A stretch of 64,000 nucleotides of DNA from Desulfatibacillum alkenivorans DSM 16219 (lineage in GTDB: Bacteria > Desulfobacterota > Desulfobacteria > Desulfobacterales > Desulfatibacillaceae). The position numbers and the translations under genes are program-made. Of the stretch, positions 23,945-33,690 are shown piece by piece. The notes under the pieces were generated by a model. It had not been told where the DNA came from, did no database searches, and saw only the letters and a list, made by a program, of their open reading frames with translations. The DNA lies in assembly GCF_900142135.1 (NCBI RefSeq), contig NZ_FQZU01000014.1:62001-126000 (forward strand), in the 5' to 3' direction. The first letter of the stretch is position 1. Every line of letters starts with the position of its first letter.

Positions 23945-24659
23945 TTTAAAAACTCCTTCATGTGAAAAATATTGGCATCGGCCGCAATATGAATAGCATC
24001 TCCTGGATGGTATGGGTATCATAAATCATTTCAGATCATGACTAATCCGCGAGAAGCCATATTGCTAAACGGCAAAACTGCCAATGAACCGGATGTGTTT
24101 ACGAGGCTTCAGGCATGGGCGTGTGCACGACCCCGGCTTGGACAGCGCTGGGGCTAAGCGGAAATGGTGGTTCCGTCCCTTCCATCAATACGGTTCCCTT
24201 CAACGGATCGTGGTGGGGACCAGAGATGAGTTTCATGCGGCGATCCATGGATAGGCAGTTTTTCATCAGTCCCGCCAAAATCATTTTGTTGTCCCAATGC
24301 GGTCCCATCCTGGGGGATCAAGACATGCACATCAAAATCGGCGAACATCTGCCCCTCATTTTTTGGGGCAGTCTTTGTTGCCCACCCTTTTTTTTGACAG
24401 GACTTCTTCGATTCTGATAATTTATCAGGCATCATTTTATGGTTTTTTTCTTTTTGGGATTCCAACAAAGCATGTGCCGCCGGCATGGGCGGAATGTTTG
24501 GAATTAGTTGCTGAGACGCCCCATTTATTGCTCCCTGGCTATGGTTTTGGGAATAATGCGGCCTTGGTTGCAGCAATCGTCCGTTTAGAGAGAGCAAAAG
24601 CCGCCCGACTCTGACTTTGTATAGAGAACGAGGGGCGCTTGCTGTTTTAAAAGTGACCA
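23945..24659. other. Intergenic region with gene remnant
   Basis: About 715 bases between divergent genes. Apart from the duplicated, frameshifted gene fragment at 24160-24358, no feature could be supported. The promoters for the CPBP gene (-) and the large kinase (+) should lie here. Confidence 0.4.
24160..24358 (-). pseudogene. Frameshifted partial copy of the 15939-16445 gene
   Basis: Aligns by eye with 15961-16166 at high identity: both copies contain GGATAGGCAGTTTTTCATCA and CAAAATCATTTTGTTG in the same order and spacing. The coding frame breaks within the VLIP(P) region. MFADFDVHVLIPQ is in one frame and MGPHWDNKMILAGLMKNCLS in another, owing to lost bases. Only the C-terminal half is present, without its helicase neighbour, so this is a decayed remnant on the chromosomal side of the tRNA scar. 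Confidence 0.8.
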
Positions 24660-27600
24660 ATGAACAAACGCCATTATGATTTCCATTTTGAGCACGGACA
24701 GGTGAAACTTTTCGTTTTGCTTGCGGTTCTCGGTATTATCGCCGCACAGACCCATGTGCACATACCTCATACAGAAGTAATAATTGATGGGCGCTGGGCC
24801 TTTGGATTCCTCGGCTTCGCTCTTCTCCGGCGGTGGTGGGCTGCGCTTATCTTGGGCGCCATACTTTCCTACCCATATGGAACGGCCATCCCTTTGTGGA
24901 TTGGTTTCGGCGGCAACATGCTTTACGCTGTTCCCGCGTTGCTGGTGATTCGTCCGCTTTCAAACCGCATGCAAAAACGCTGGGGGCCGGATTGGCCGCT
25001 CTGGCTGGGCTGGTCGGCGCTTATTTTGGCATGTTATCAAGCGTTCACCACTCCCGTGGTCTGGGGGGTGATTGCTCTTACGGAGCATCAACCGGTGTGG
25101 CCGCATGTCCTTAACGGTTGGAAGACGCAGCCCTTTTTTGTGGAATCAATTTTGGTGGCCTTGTTTTCGGCCACGGCCATGGTTGCCCTGGTCGCTTTAA
25201 AACAGTTTCGCGTCCAACAACAGCGGCTTGCTCACGTTAACAGCGTTTTGCTCGGCATCCGAAACGTCAATCAGCTTATCGTGACCGAAGACGACCCTCA
25301 AAATCTTGTCGCGCTCGCCTGCGTCAATTTGACAGATACCATGGGCTATCTGAATGCCTGGATCGCATTGTTTGGGGGAGAGGCGGGGCGGTCCCTTGGC
25401 TTGCCGGCGGAAAAACCCGTCAGCGCAACTGCGGAAGCGGGTTTCGAAGGCGGCTTTGAAACCATGAAAAATCAGATGGAGTCCGGCGATCTCCCTCCCT
25501 GTGTGAAACACGCCTTGGAACGGGATGAAGTCATCGTCACCGGCAATCCGGCTGAACATTGCCCTGACTGTCCCTTGTCCTCCGGATATGACAAGCTGAC
25601 CGGTTTTGCCAGGCGGCTGCATTTCAGCGGCGTGACCTACGGCATACTGTCCGCCGCCGTGCCGGTGGAATACGCCGGCGACAATGAGGAGCGGGAATTG
25701 TTCGATGAAGTGGCCGGCGATCTGGCTTACGCCCTGCACAAGATCGCTTCGGCCAGGCGCCTGGAGGAAAGCCGGAGACGCTACCTGGAGATTTTTGAAC
25801 GCAGCCGCGACGGTTTTGTCATGGTGGCCCCGGAAGGCCGGATCATTGACGCCAACCTCGCTTTTTGCGAAATGCTTGGATACTCTCTGTATGAACTACG
25901 CTCCCTGCCGGACTTCTATCAAATCACCCCCGAACGATGGCATGAATGGGAATCGAAGGAAATCTGGGAAAACCGCCTGATGCGCCAAGGCTACTCGGGC
26001 GTATATGAAAAGGAATACATTCGCAAGGACGGCGTGGTCTTCCCCGTGGAACTCAGATCCTACGCGGTACGAAACGGAGAAGGTGAAATCGATTACCTGT
26101 GGGGGGCGGCCCGTGACATCACGGAATTAAAAAAGGCCCGGGACGCCTTGCAGACGCAGTTGCAACTTGAACGGGGGATATCCGCAGCATCGACCTGCCT
26201 GCTCACTGCCGGCGACGGAGACCGGAACATCACGGAATCGCTCAACTGCCTGTGCGAAGCAGCCGACGTGTCAAGGGTGTATATGTTCCAGAACTTTCAT
26301 GACGATGCCGACGGCCTTTGCATGCGCCAGACCCATGAGGCATGCGGAACCGAGATCGTTCCTCAAATCGATAACCCCGAGCTTCAGCATGTTATTTATA
26401 CGGACGGCTTTGAGCGCTGGCGGGAAGAGCTCAGCGCCGGCCGCTACATTTCAGGACATGTCGCCGATTTTCCCGAAGGTGAACGGGAAATTCTTGAATC
26501 GCAGGAAATCGTCTCCCTTTTGGTTATTCCGTTATTCGTCAGCGGCGCCTGGCATGGCTTCATCGGTTTTGACGAAACCCGCAGCCGTAGAGAATGGCTG
26601 GAAGAAGAGATGCTGCTGTTGAGGACGGCTGCTGAATTTTTAGGCGGTTATTTGACCCGGCTCAAAACGGAAAAGGCCCTGAAGGAAAACGAAGAGCAGT
26701 TCCGCAGTCTTGTCGAACATGCCCAGGCCGGAATATGGACCTTGGACGCGGCGGCTGTCACGACCTATGTCAATCCCCGAATGGCCGAAATACTTGGTTA
26801 CGCTGTTGACGACATGATCGGTAGCACGCTGTTTGATTTCATGGATGAGCATTGGAGGGGAGTTGCTCTTGAAAATATGCAGCGCCGTCGCAGCGGCATT
26901 TCCGAACTGCATGACTTCGAGTTTGTTCGAAAGGACGGCGAAAAAGTGTATGCAACCCTTTCGGCCAGCCCGATAAAAGATGAAAGAGGCGCATTTGCCG
27001 GCGCCATGGCGGTTGTCATTGATATCACCGAAAAGATACGGCATGCAGAAGCATTGCATATAAGCGAGGAGCGTTTCAAGACGCTTTTTGAGAGCTTGTC
27101 ATCCGGATGCTGCCTTGACGAGATCATCTATGAAAATGGAAAGGCGGTTGACTACCGGATTTTAGACGTAAACCCTTCTTATGAAAAGATCATGGGGATC
27201 AGCAGAGTAAAAGCAAGAAACGCCCTGGGCTCCCAACTATACGGAACCGGTGAGGCGCCTTTTTTGTCCACGCTTTCCAAGGTTGTGGAGACCGGAGAAC
27301 CCGTGCGGTTTGAAACGTTTTTCGAACCTATTCAACGAAACCTGGAATTTACTGTCACCCGGCCTGCCAAAGGCATGTTTTCCACGGTCTTTTCCGATAT
27401 TACCGACCGCAAACTGTCTGAAGCCGAGTTGCTGCGCCTCTTGTCCGCCGTCGAGCAGACCGGCGAAATGGTCGTCATCACTGATACGGATGGGACAATC
27501 GAATATGTCAACCCGGCTTTTGAAAGGGTGACGGGATACGCCGAAAACGAAGCGATCGGACAAAACCCGCGCATCCTGAAAAGCGGTCAGCAAGACGCAG

Positions 27601-29330
27601 CGTTTTACGGACGTCTCTGGCAAACGATTCTTTCCGGCAGCACATGGAAGGGACAGTTGACCAACAAAACAAAGGAGGGCTTGTTTTATATTGAGGCTGC
27701 AACCATTTCACCCGTGTTTGACAATGCCAACCAGATTGTCAATTTCGTCGCCGTAAAAAGGGATATCACCGAGGAAATCCGCGCGGAAAAGGAACTGAAA
27801 GAAAGTGAAAAAAAGTTCCGAACACTTGTCGATCAGGCCGCCGACATGCTGCTTGTTCACGATATGGAAGGCCGCATCATAGATGTGAACCAGGCGTCCA
27901 TTAACGGCTATGGCTATTCCAGGGAGGAACTGCTGTCCATGCATGTGGCTGAATTGGACCCGGATTATGCCGCAAGAGAAGACTCGGGGCGCTTCTGGGG
28001 CCGTTTCGGAATGAAGGAGCCGCTTCGTTTTGAGGCCAGACAAAAACGAAAGGATGAGACCATTTTTCCGGTCGAAGTGACCCTCACCAAACTTATGATT
28101 AACCAGCAGCTTGTCGTCATGGGATTGTGCCGGGATATTTCGGATAGGAAAAATGCGGAAAATGAAAGGGAAAAGTTTCAAGCCCGCCTGCAACAGGCTC
28201 AAAAAATGGAAGCCATCGGCGCCTTGGCTGGCGGCATCGCCCACGATTTTAACAATCTTTTATGTCCGATTGTCGGGATGTCGGAAATGCTGCTGGAGGA
28301 TATCCCCCGAGACAGCCTGGAATATGACAATCTCCAGGAAATTTTAACGGCTGGCAAAAGAGGAAGTGAGCTTGTTAAGCAAATCCTGGCTTTCAGCCGC
28401 CAATCGGAAGGCAAAAAAATACCTGTCCGCATCCAGCAGGTGTTAAAAGAAGTTATCAAAATGGTTCGCGCTACAATCCCAGCCAGCATATCCATCTCGC
28501 AACACATAGACTGGGATTGCGGCTTGGTCATGGCGGACCCTACGCAACTGCATCAAATCGCCATGAATTTAATCACCAATGCTTATCATGCCGTTGATCC
28601 GGCAAACGGCCATATATCCATTCACTTGAAAGAGGTTCTACTAGAACCGGAAACATTGAGTGAAAGGAATATCGAACACGGTTCTTACGCCTTGTTGACA
28701 GTGTCCGATAACGGGTGCGGCATCGCTCCAGACAACATGGATAAAATTTTCGACCCCTATTTCACAACTAAGGAACAAGGCAAAGGCACCGGCATAGGTC
28801 TCAGCACGGTATACGGTATTATCAAGGAACACGGCGGTGATATCCAAGTATACAGCGAATTGGAACAGGGTTCGAGTTTCAACATATATTTACCGTTAAG
28901 GGGCGGGGTCCAGGAATCCCCCTCCGTTAGCGTCGAAGAAACCATTCCCTCCGGTAATGAACGGATTCTGTTGGTGGATGATGAGCAAGCTGTTGCACGG
29001 ATTGAAAAGCAAATGCTCGAAAGGCTCGGATATCGAGTCACCTTCCGAGTGAGCAGCCTTGACGCCCTGGAGGCGTTCAAAGCCGCCCCTGACTCCTATG
29101 ACCTGGTGATCACGGATATGGCCATGCCGAACATGACCGGCAATCGGCTTGCCGAGGAGTTGATAGCAATCCGGCCGGACATCCCGGTGATCATATGCAC
29201 AGGTTTCAGTGAACAACTGGATGCTGACCGGGCCAAGGAACTTGGGATCAGGGGCTTTTTAATGAAACCGATTGTCAGGACTGAAATGGCTAAATTGATA
29301 CGAGAGGTGCTTGATGTAGGGCCTGTTTAA
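24660..29330 (+). CDS. Membrane-bound multi-PAS/GAF hybrid histidine kinase
   Basis: 1556 residues. The N-terminal ~185 residues have five to six hydrophobic segments (MASE1-like membrane sensor). Then come a GAF-like domain (Cys-rich, about 200-365), a PAS domain with PAC (about 375-500), a second GAF (about 505-665), and four PAS domains (about 675-1180). The HisKA domain has the phospho-acceptor His1195 (GGIAHDFNNLL). The HATPase has NxxxNAYHAV, SDNGCGI and GKGTGIGLSTVYG. The C-terminal receiver has Asp1486 (VITDMAMP). No output domain is fused, so it should phosphorylate a separate partner. It converges on another hybrid kinase, with 148 nt between the stops. Confidence 0.88.
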   Translation: MNKRHYDFHFEHGQVKLFVLLAVLGIIAAQTHVHIPHTEVIIDGRWAFGFLGFALLRRWWAALILGAILSYPYGTAIPLWIGFGGNMLYAVPALLVIRPLSNRMQKRWGPDWPLWLGWSALILACYQAFTTPVVWGVIALTEHQPVWPHVLNGWKTQPFFVESILVALFSATAMVALVALKQFRVQQQRLAHVNSVLLGIRNVNQLIVTEDDPQNLVALACVNLTDTMGYLNAWIALFGGEAGRSLGLPAEKPVSATAEAGFEGGFETMKNQMESGDLPPCVKHALERDEVIVTGNPAEHCPDCPLSSGYDKLTGFARRLHFSGVTYGILSAAVPVEYAGDNEERELFDEVAGDLAYALHKIASARRLEESRRRYLEIFERSRDGFVMVAPEGRIIDANLAFCEMLGYSLYELRSLPDFYQITPERWHEWESKEIWENRLMRQGYSGVYEKEYIRKDGVVFPVELRSYAVRNGEGEIDYLWGAARDITELKKARDALQTQLQLERGISAASTCLLTAGDGDRNITESLNCLCEAADVSRVYMFQNFHDDADGLCMRQTHEACGTEIVPQIDNPELQHVIYTDGFERWREELSAGRYISGHVADFPEGEREILESQEIVSLLVIPLFVSGAWHGFIGFDETRSRREWLEEEMLLLRTAAEFLGGYLTRLKTEKALKENEEQFRSLVEHAQAGIWTLDAAAVTTYVNPRMAEILGYAVDDMIGSTLFDFMDEHWRGVALENMQRRRSGISELHDFEFVRKDGEKVYATLSASPIKDERGAFAGAMAVVIDITEKIRHAEALHISEERFKTLFESLSSGCCLDEIIYENGKAVDYRILDVNPSYEKIMGISRVKARNALGSQLYGTGEAPFLSTLSKVVETGEPVRFETFFEPIQRNLEFTVTRPAKGMFSTVFSDITDRKLSEAELLRLLSAVEQTGEMVVITDTDGTIEYVNPAFERVTGYAENEAIGQNPRILKSGQQDAAFYGRLWQTILSGSTWKGQLTNKTKEGLFYIEAATISPVFDNANQIVNFVAVKRDITEEIRAEKELKESEKKFRTLVDQAADMLLVHDMEGRIIDVNQASINGYGYSREELLSMHVAELDPDYAAREDSGRFWGRFGMKEPLRFEARQKRKDETIFPVEVTLTKLMINQQLVVMGLCRDISDRKNAENEREKFQARLQQAQKMEAIGALAGGIAHDFNNLLCPIVGMSEMLLEDIPRDSLEYDNLQEILTAGKRGSELVKQILAFSRQSEGKKIPVRIQQVLKEVIKMVRATIPASISISQHIDWDCGLVMADPTQLHQIAMNLITNAYHAVDPANGHISIHLKEVLLEPETLSERNIEHGSYALLTVSDNGCGIAPDNMDKIFDPYFTTKEQGKGTGIGLSTVYGIIKEHGGDIQVYSELEQGSSFNIYLPLRGGVQESPSVSVEETIPSGNERILLVDDEQAVARIEKQMLERLGYRVTFRVSSLDALEAFKAAPDSYDLVITDMAMPNMTGNRLAEELIAIRPDIPVIICTGFSEQLDADRAKELGIRGFLMKPIVRTEMAKLIREVLDVGPV

Positions 29331-29478
29331 AAACATTCACGCTTTCAACGGGAAAGCAGAATGGAAAAACCAAAATCAATGCGAGCATCCCCTCCAGACT
29401 CTCGCCCTTCCCAAAAACCGGATGAGTTTGTTTGGCTTTTGATGAATACCACAGCGTCAAGACCGGAGCAAAAAGCGT

Positions 29479-32400
29479 CTATTCGTTTTCCGGTTCAAGG
29501 ACCCTCTTTATGGCAGAGGCAATTTGGGCCTTGGAAAACGGTTTTTGAAGAAAGTGAACCCCATCGTCCAATGTGCCGTGGTGGGCGATAACGTTGGCCG
29601 TGTATCCGCTCATGTAAAGGACTTTCAATGCAGGGTTTGACGATTGAAGACGTTTAGCGAGGTTTCTGCCGTTCATTTCGGGCATGACCACGTCAGTTAT
29701 GAGAGCATGGATCTCTCCGGGATACTCCTGGGCAATTGTTAACGCATCCATGGGGTTGTCCGATGGAAGAACCTTATATCCCAATTTTTCCAGCATGGCT
29801 TTTCCCATTCTCATTATAGCGGCTTCGTCTTCAACCAAAAGGATGGTTTCACCAGACCCCTCCTTGATCACGTCTTTCTTTGAACCGTCAATATTTTGAG
29901 CAAGGCTATCATGGCGGGGCAGATAAATTCGGAAGGTTGTCCCCTCACCGGGCTCACTGTAAACATTGATGAATCCATAATTCTGCTTGACGATGCCGTA
30001 CACAGTGGCAAGGCCAAGACCGGTCCCTTCCCCTGTTTTCTTTGTGGTAAAAAAGGGTTCAAAAACATTGGCGCAAGTGTCTTTATCCATGCCGCAACCG
30101 TTGTCGCTAACGGAAAGGCAAACATATTCTCCCGGTTTAAATCCTAAATGGTCGTTACAATAATTCTGGTCAAAGGAAACATTGCAGGTCTCAATGGTAA
30201 CTTTGCCGACTCCCTCAATGGCATCCCGTGCGTTTACGCAGAGATTGGCCAATAATTGGTCCAGTTGGGTGGGGTCCATTTTGACTGTATGGAGGTTTTT
30301 GCCGGGAAGCCAGGAAAGATCAATATCTTCGCCGATGAGCCGGCCGAGCATACGGAGCATGCTCTCCACCGTGGCGTTCAAGTCAAGGTTTTTAGGCGAT
30401 ATGGTCTGCCTCCTCGCAAACGCGAGAAGCTGTCTGGTCAGTTCAGCGGATCTTTTGGCTGCCGACTGAATTTCAATCAAATCATTGGATAGTGGGGAAC
30501 TCTCCTCAATCTGATCCAGCGCCATTTCCGCGTGGCCGAGGATAACGCTGAGCATGTTGTTGAAATCGTGGGCCACACCTCCGGCCAACCGGCCGATGGA
30601 TTCAATTTTTTGAGCCTGGTTCAACTGGGCCTGCAGCGTTGCCTCCTTTTCCTGGGACATCCTTGTTTCTGTGATGTCATTAAAGGAGACAACGAGACCC
30701 TCTGTGATAAAGGTTGCATATATTTCACAAAGCCGTACCGTGCCATCTTTGCAAGTCACCCGGTATTCACCGGTGTTGACAGGTTGGCCTGATTCCCGGG
30801 CGATATCAAGGCAAGGCTTCCATCTTTCAATCACCTGGGCTCTGTAATCAGGGTCCGGATAGGCCAGTTCGTACCACTCCGCCGCTGTGGGGGCGGTGTG
30901 TCCGAATAGATCCTGAGCGCTCCGGCTCCAATAGTGGACGATGTCATCATTGGCATCCACGAGCACAATCGGAAACGGGGAAGCGTCCAAAGCCGCCCGT
31001 AATCTTTTTTCGCTCGTTCTTAAAGCGGCCTCGGCTTCTCTTCTTTCGGTTATGTCTCGTGTAATCCCTTGAAGGCTGAAGGGTTTCCCGGATTCGTCGA
31101 ATAGAATCTGCCCGTGAATCTCCACGGGAATGGCATCTCCGTTCTTTTTAAGCATTGTCGCTTCAAAAATTACGCCAGAATGATCCGTACCTTTCTCCAA
31201 CTCTTCTACAATTATCTGCGCCATCATTTCAAAATTGTATTTATCACAGTGATCCTGCAAGTTGCTTCCTATCCATTCTGTAGCGGTATACCCAAATGTT
31301 GTTTTGATTGCGGGATTAACGTAAGTGAAATCAAGGTTTAAGTTCATTGTCCATATGATATCCATTGTCTTTTCAGCAATAAGCCGATAGCGCTCTTCAC
31401 TTTCCCTAATGACTTCATCTGCTCGCTTTTGTTCAGTAATGTCTGTGATGATTGCTTCAATGGCAATCAATCGGCCGTTATTGTCCTTCACCGGAACATT
31501 GCGCTGATTCATCCAACGGATATCTCCGTTTTTATGAACGATCTGGTATTCATAAGTTTTGGGGACTTGCCCGTTTCGCAATAGCTCCCACTGTTTTTCA
31601 AGATAGGAGCGCCAGTCGGGGTGTATGATATCTCGAATAAAGGCTGGGTTTTCATACCATGTTTCCGGAGGATATCCGAAAACAGTCGATACAGCCGGGC
31701 TAATGTATTCATATTTTCCGTCCGGCAATGACATGCGATAAACAATGTCAGGCGAGTTTTCCGTTAATCGGCGATAACGCTCCTCACTATTTTTTAGCAT
31801 CCGCTCCGCGTGTTTGCGGTCTGTGATATCGTGGAAGGTTCCCTTTAGCCTCACGACCTTGCCATCCACCACCTCAGGTTCGCAAATTGTGCGCGTCCAC
31901 AGGTGATTTCCCTTGGCGGTGATGAACCGCAGCTCCATGTCATAGGGAGCGCCACGGTCAAGGGCGTTTTGGATGGACTGTTCCAGTTTCGGTCTGTCTT
32001 CAGGGTGAAAGAAATGAATTGCGTCCTGTAAGGATGGCTTCTCACCTAACGGGAGTTCGTGGATACGATAGGTTTCGTCAGTCCAAGTAACAGTTAAGCT
32101 ATCCGCGTCCAGCTCCCATCCCCCCACTTTTGCCATGCGGCCTGTGGCGTCAAGAAGCGCTTTGTTTTTGTTTAGTTCTGCAACTTGCAGTTTCGATTCA
32201 GTGACATCGCGTCCAACTGCATAGGTTACGCCTTGCTCCGGGATTGGATGGCTGACCCAGCTTAACCACCGATAGCTTCCATCCTTGCAACGGTAACGGT
32301 TTTCAAAGTCGATTACTTTGGCCCCTGACTTCAGCTTTTGCTCAATCACGGCCCGTGTGGCATCCATGTCATCAGGGTGGACGAAATCCATAAAGGGTCT

Positions 32401-33000
32401 TTCCAGAAGCTCCTTTTCTGAATGCCCAAGGATTTCCGTAAACGAGGGATTGACTTTCATAAAAGTTGCTGTGTTTATATCTGCAATACATATCAGATCT
32501 AGTGACATGGAAAATATCTGAGATAGTTCCTCTTCCGCCTGCTTTCGTTCCGTTATATTTTGTGCAAAGGCAGAGACGCCTAATATCTTATCTGATTCAT
32601 CATAAATGGGATTGTAGCGTACTTCGTAAAAATACCGCAACTGGCCGTCACCATATTGATTTATGGCAACATGCCCTTCTCCTGACAAGGCTCTGTCATA
32701 ATGTTGTTTTACAGTTTCTATATCTGCACTGCCTTTCATATGATCAAAAATACAATCACCAATCTTTGGCTTGGAACCATATACATGTCTCATTATTTGG
32801 GAGTGCGCTTCATTGAAGTAAAGGTAGCAATATTCACTGTCCAGTGAAAGGATGATCACATCCTTGGGGCTTTCGATACTGGATTGTAATAACAATCTAC
32901 TTCGTCTTAAATCATCAAAAGCCCGCTTCCATTCGGATGCAGCCGATTCCAACTCTATGACTCTCTGTTCCAGTTCTTCGTAGGTTGGCTTTTTGGGCAT
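29479..33000 (-). CDS. Cytoplasmic multi-PAS hybrid histidine kinase
   Basis: 1173 residues with no membrane segment. It begins with a coiled coil (KPTYEELEQRVIELESAASEW) typical of deltaproteobacterial PAS kinases, then about six PAS/PAC modules (to ~residue 765). The HisKA has GGVAHDFNNML, the HATPase has NLCVNARDAIEGV, SDNGCGMD and GEGTGLGLATVYG, and the C-terminal receiver has ALITDVVMPEMNG (phospho-Asp) and QKPFSKAQIA. Start ATG 33000 has GAGG 8 nt upstream. The soluble form suggests it senses an intracellular signal such as redox state. Its partner regulator is not adjacent. Confidence 0.88.
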   Translation of the reverse strand: MPKKPTYEELEQRVIELESAASEWKRAFDDLRRSRLLLQSSIESPKDVIILSLDSEYCYLYFNEAHSQIMRHVYGSKPKIGDCIFDHMKGSADIETVKQHYDRALSGEGHVAINQYGDGQLRYFYEVRYNPIYDESDKILGVSAFAQNITERKQAEEELSQIFSMSLDLICIADINTATFMKVNPSFTEILGHSEKELLERPFMDFVHPDDMDATRAVIEQKLKSGAKVIDFENRYRCKDGSYRWLSWVSHPIPEQGVTYAVGRDVTESKLQVAELNKNKALLDATGRMAKVGGWELDADSLTVTWTDETYRIHELPLGEKPSLQDAIHFFHPEDRPKLEQSIQNALDRGAPYDMELRFITAKGNHLWTRTICEPEVVDGKVVRLKGTFHDITDRKHAERMLKNSEERYRRLTENSPDIVYRMSLPDGKYEYISPAVSTVFGYPPETWYENPAFIRDIIHPDWRSYLEKQWELLRNGQVPKTYEYQIVHKNGDIRWMNQRNVPVKDNNGRLIAIEAIITDITEQKRADEVIRESEERYRLIAEKTMDIIWTMNLNLDFTYVNPAIKTTFGYTATEWIGSNLQDHCDKYNFEMMAQIIVEELEKGTDHSGVIFEATMLKKNGDAIPVEIHGQILFDESGKPFSLQGITRDITERREAEAALRTSEKRLRAALDASPFPIVLVDANDDIVHYWSRSAQDLFGHTAPTAAEWYELAYPDPDYRAQVIERWKPCLDIARESGQPVNTGEYRVTCKDGTVRLCEIYATFITEGLVVSFNDITETRMSQEKEATLQAQLNQAQKIESIGRLAGGVAHDFNNMLSVILGHAEMALDQIEESSPLSNDLIEIQSAAKRSAELTRQLLAFARRQTISPKNLDLNATVESMLRMLGRLIGEDIDLSWLPGKNLHTVKMDPTQLDQLLANLCVNARDAIEGVGKVTIETCNVSFDQNYCNDHLGFKPGEYVCLSVSDNGCGMDKDTCANVFEPFFTTKKTGEGTGLGLATVYGIVKQNYGFINVYSEPGEGTTFRIYLPRHDSLAQNIDGSKKDVIKEGSGETILLVEDEAAIMRMGKAMLEKLGYKVLPSDNPMDALTIAQEYPGEIHALITDVVMPEMNGRNLAKRLQSSNPALKVLYMSGYTANVIAHHGTLDDGVHFLQKPFSKAQIASAIKRVLEPENE

Positions 33001-33690
33001 GAGTTCGGCCTCAGATCATGATGAAAGGCGTTTCCATTTCGATATTATGCGGGGCGAATTTTTAAAACTGCCCGCTCAAGGGGTTTTCCGTTTTTTGATG
33101 CGGCTCTTCCTTGTTCAGAGCAGGAAAATGAAATTCCCCCTGACAAGCATTTTGCGTCCCTGCAAATTCGCCCTAATCAAAAAGAGTATGCCAACGTCTA
33201 TGCTTCACCCTTCCATGAGTTGACATGCATTTCCGTCGACTTTTTTGTCTTCCCCATCCCAAACCTGGATGCAATTCCATCCAAAATGGATCGTGGATCA
33301 AGGGAAGGGTAAACGCCGGCAGGCTAAACCGGACGAATCTTTCTTTATCTTTCCAAAATACCTGATTGGATGGACTGTCGTCAAAAATTTTTCCGTCTCC
33401 TAAGCCAATGACGGTTTTGCATCTCGATGCTTCACTGCATCCCCCATATTTCCATCGTCAGCAGGTTAGTGAGAGAAAGATACGCTCAATCAGGTTGCCG
33501 TCTTCGTCGAACCCAAGAGCCTCTATGGGGCCGGAAGTCGTTTGAAATCCCCTTACAGCCGCAAAGAGGCTTTTATTCTTGGCAGTTCGCAAGCAGGGAC
33601 GGATTCAGGGGGTATGGGAACGTGCTCCTGATTTGATTGGGCGACTCTGGCCCAGTGCGCTCAACACAAAGCCAGAGTCGCATCAAGGTT
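33001..33690. other. Intergenic region between kinase and chemoreceptor
   Basis: 690 bases, no gene supported; the short frames on the + strand have no ribosome-binding sites or known motifs. A perfect 11-bp inverted repeat, GCGACTCTGGC (33641-33651) and GCCAGAGTCGC (33671-33681), lies just past the chemoreceptor stop and may end its transcript. Confidence 0.45.
33641..33681 (-). terminator. Hairpin downstream of the chemoreceptor gene
   Basis: Perfect 11-bp arms (GCGACTCTGGC / GCCAGAGTCGC) with a 19-base loop, 10 nt beyond the stop of the - strand gene. No T-run follows, so termination strength is uncertain. Confidence 0.45.
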
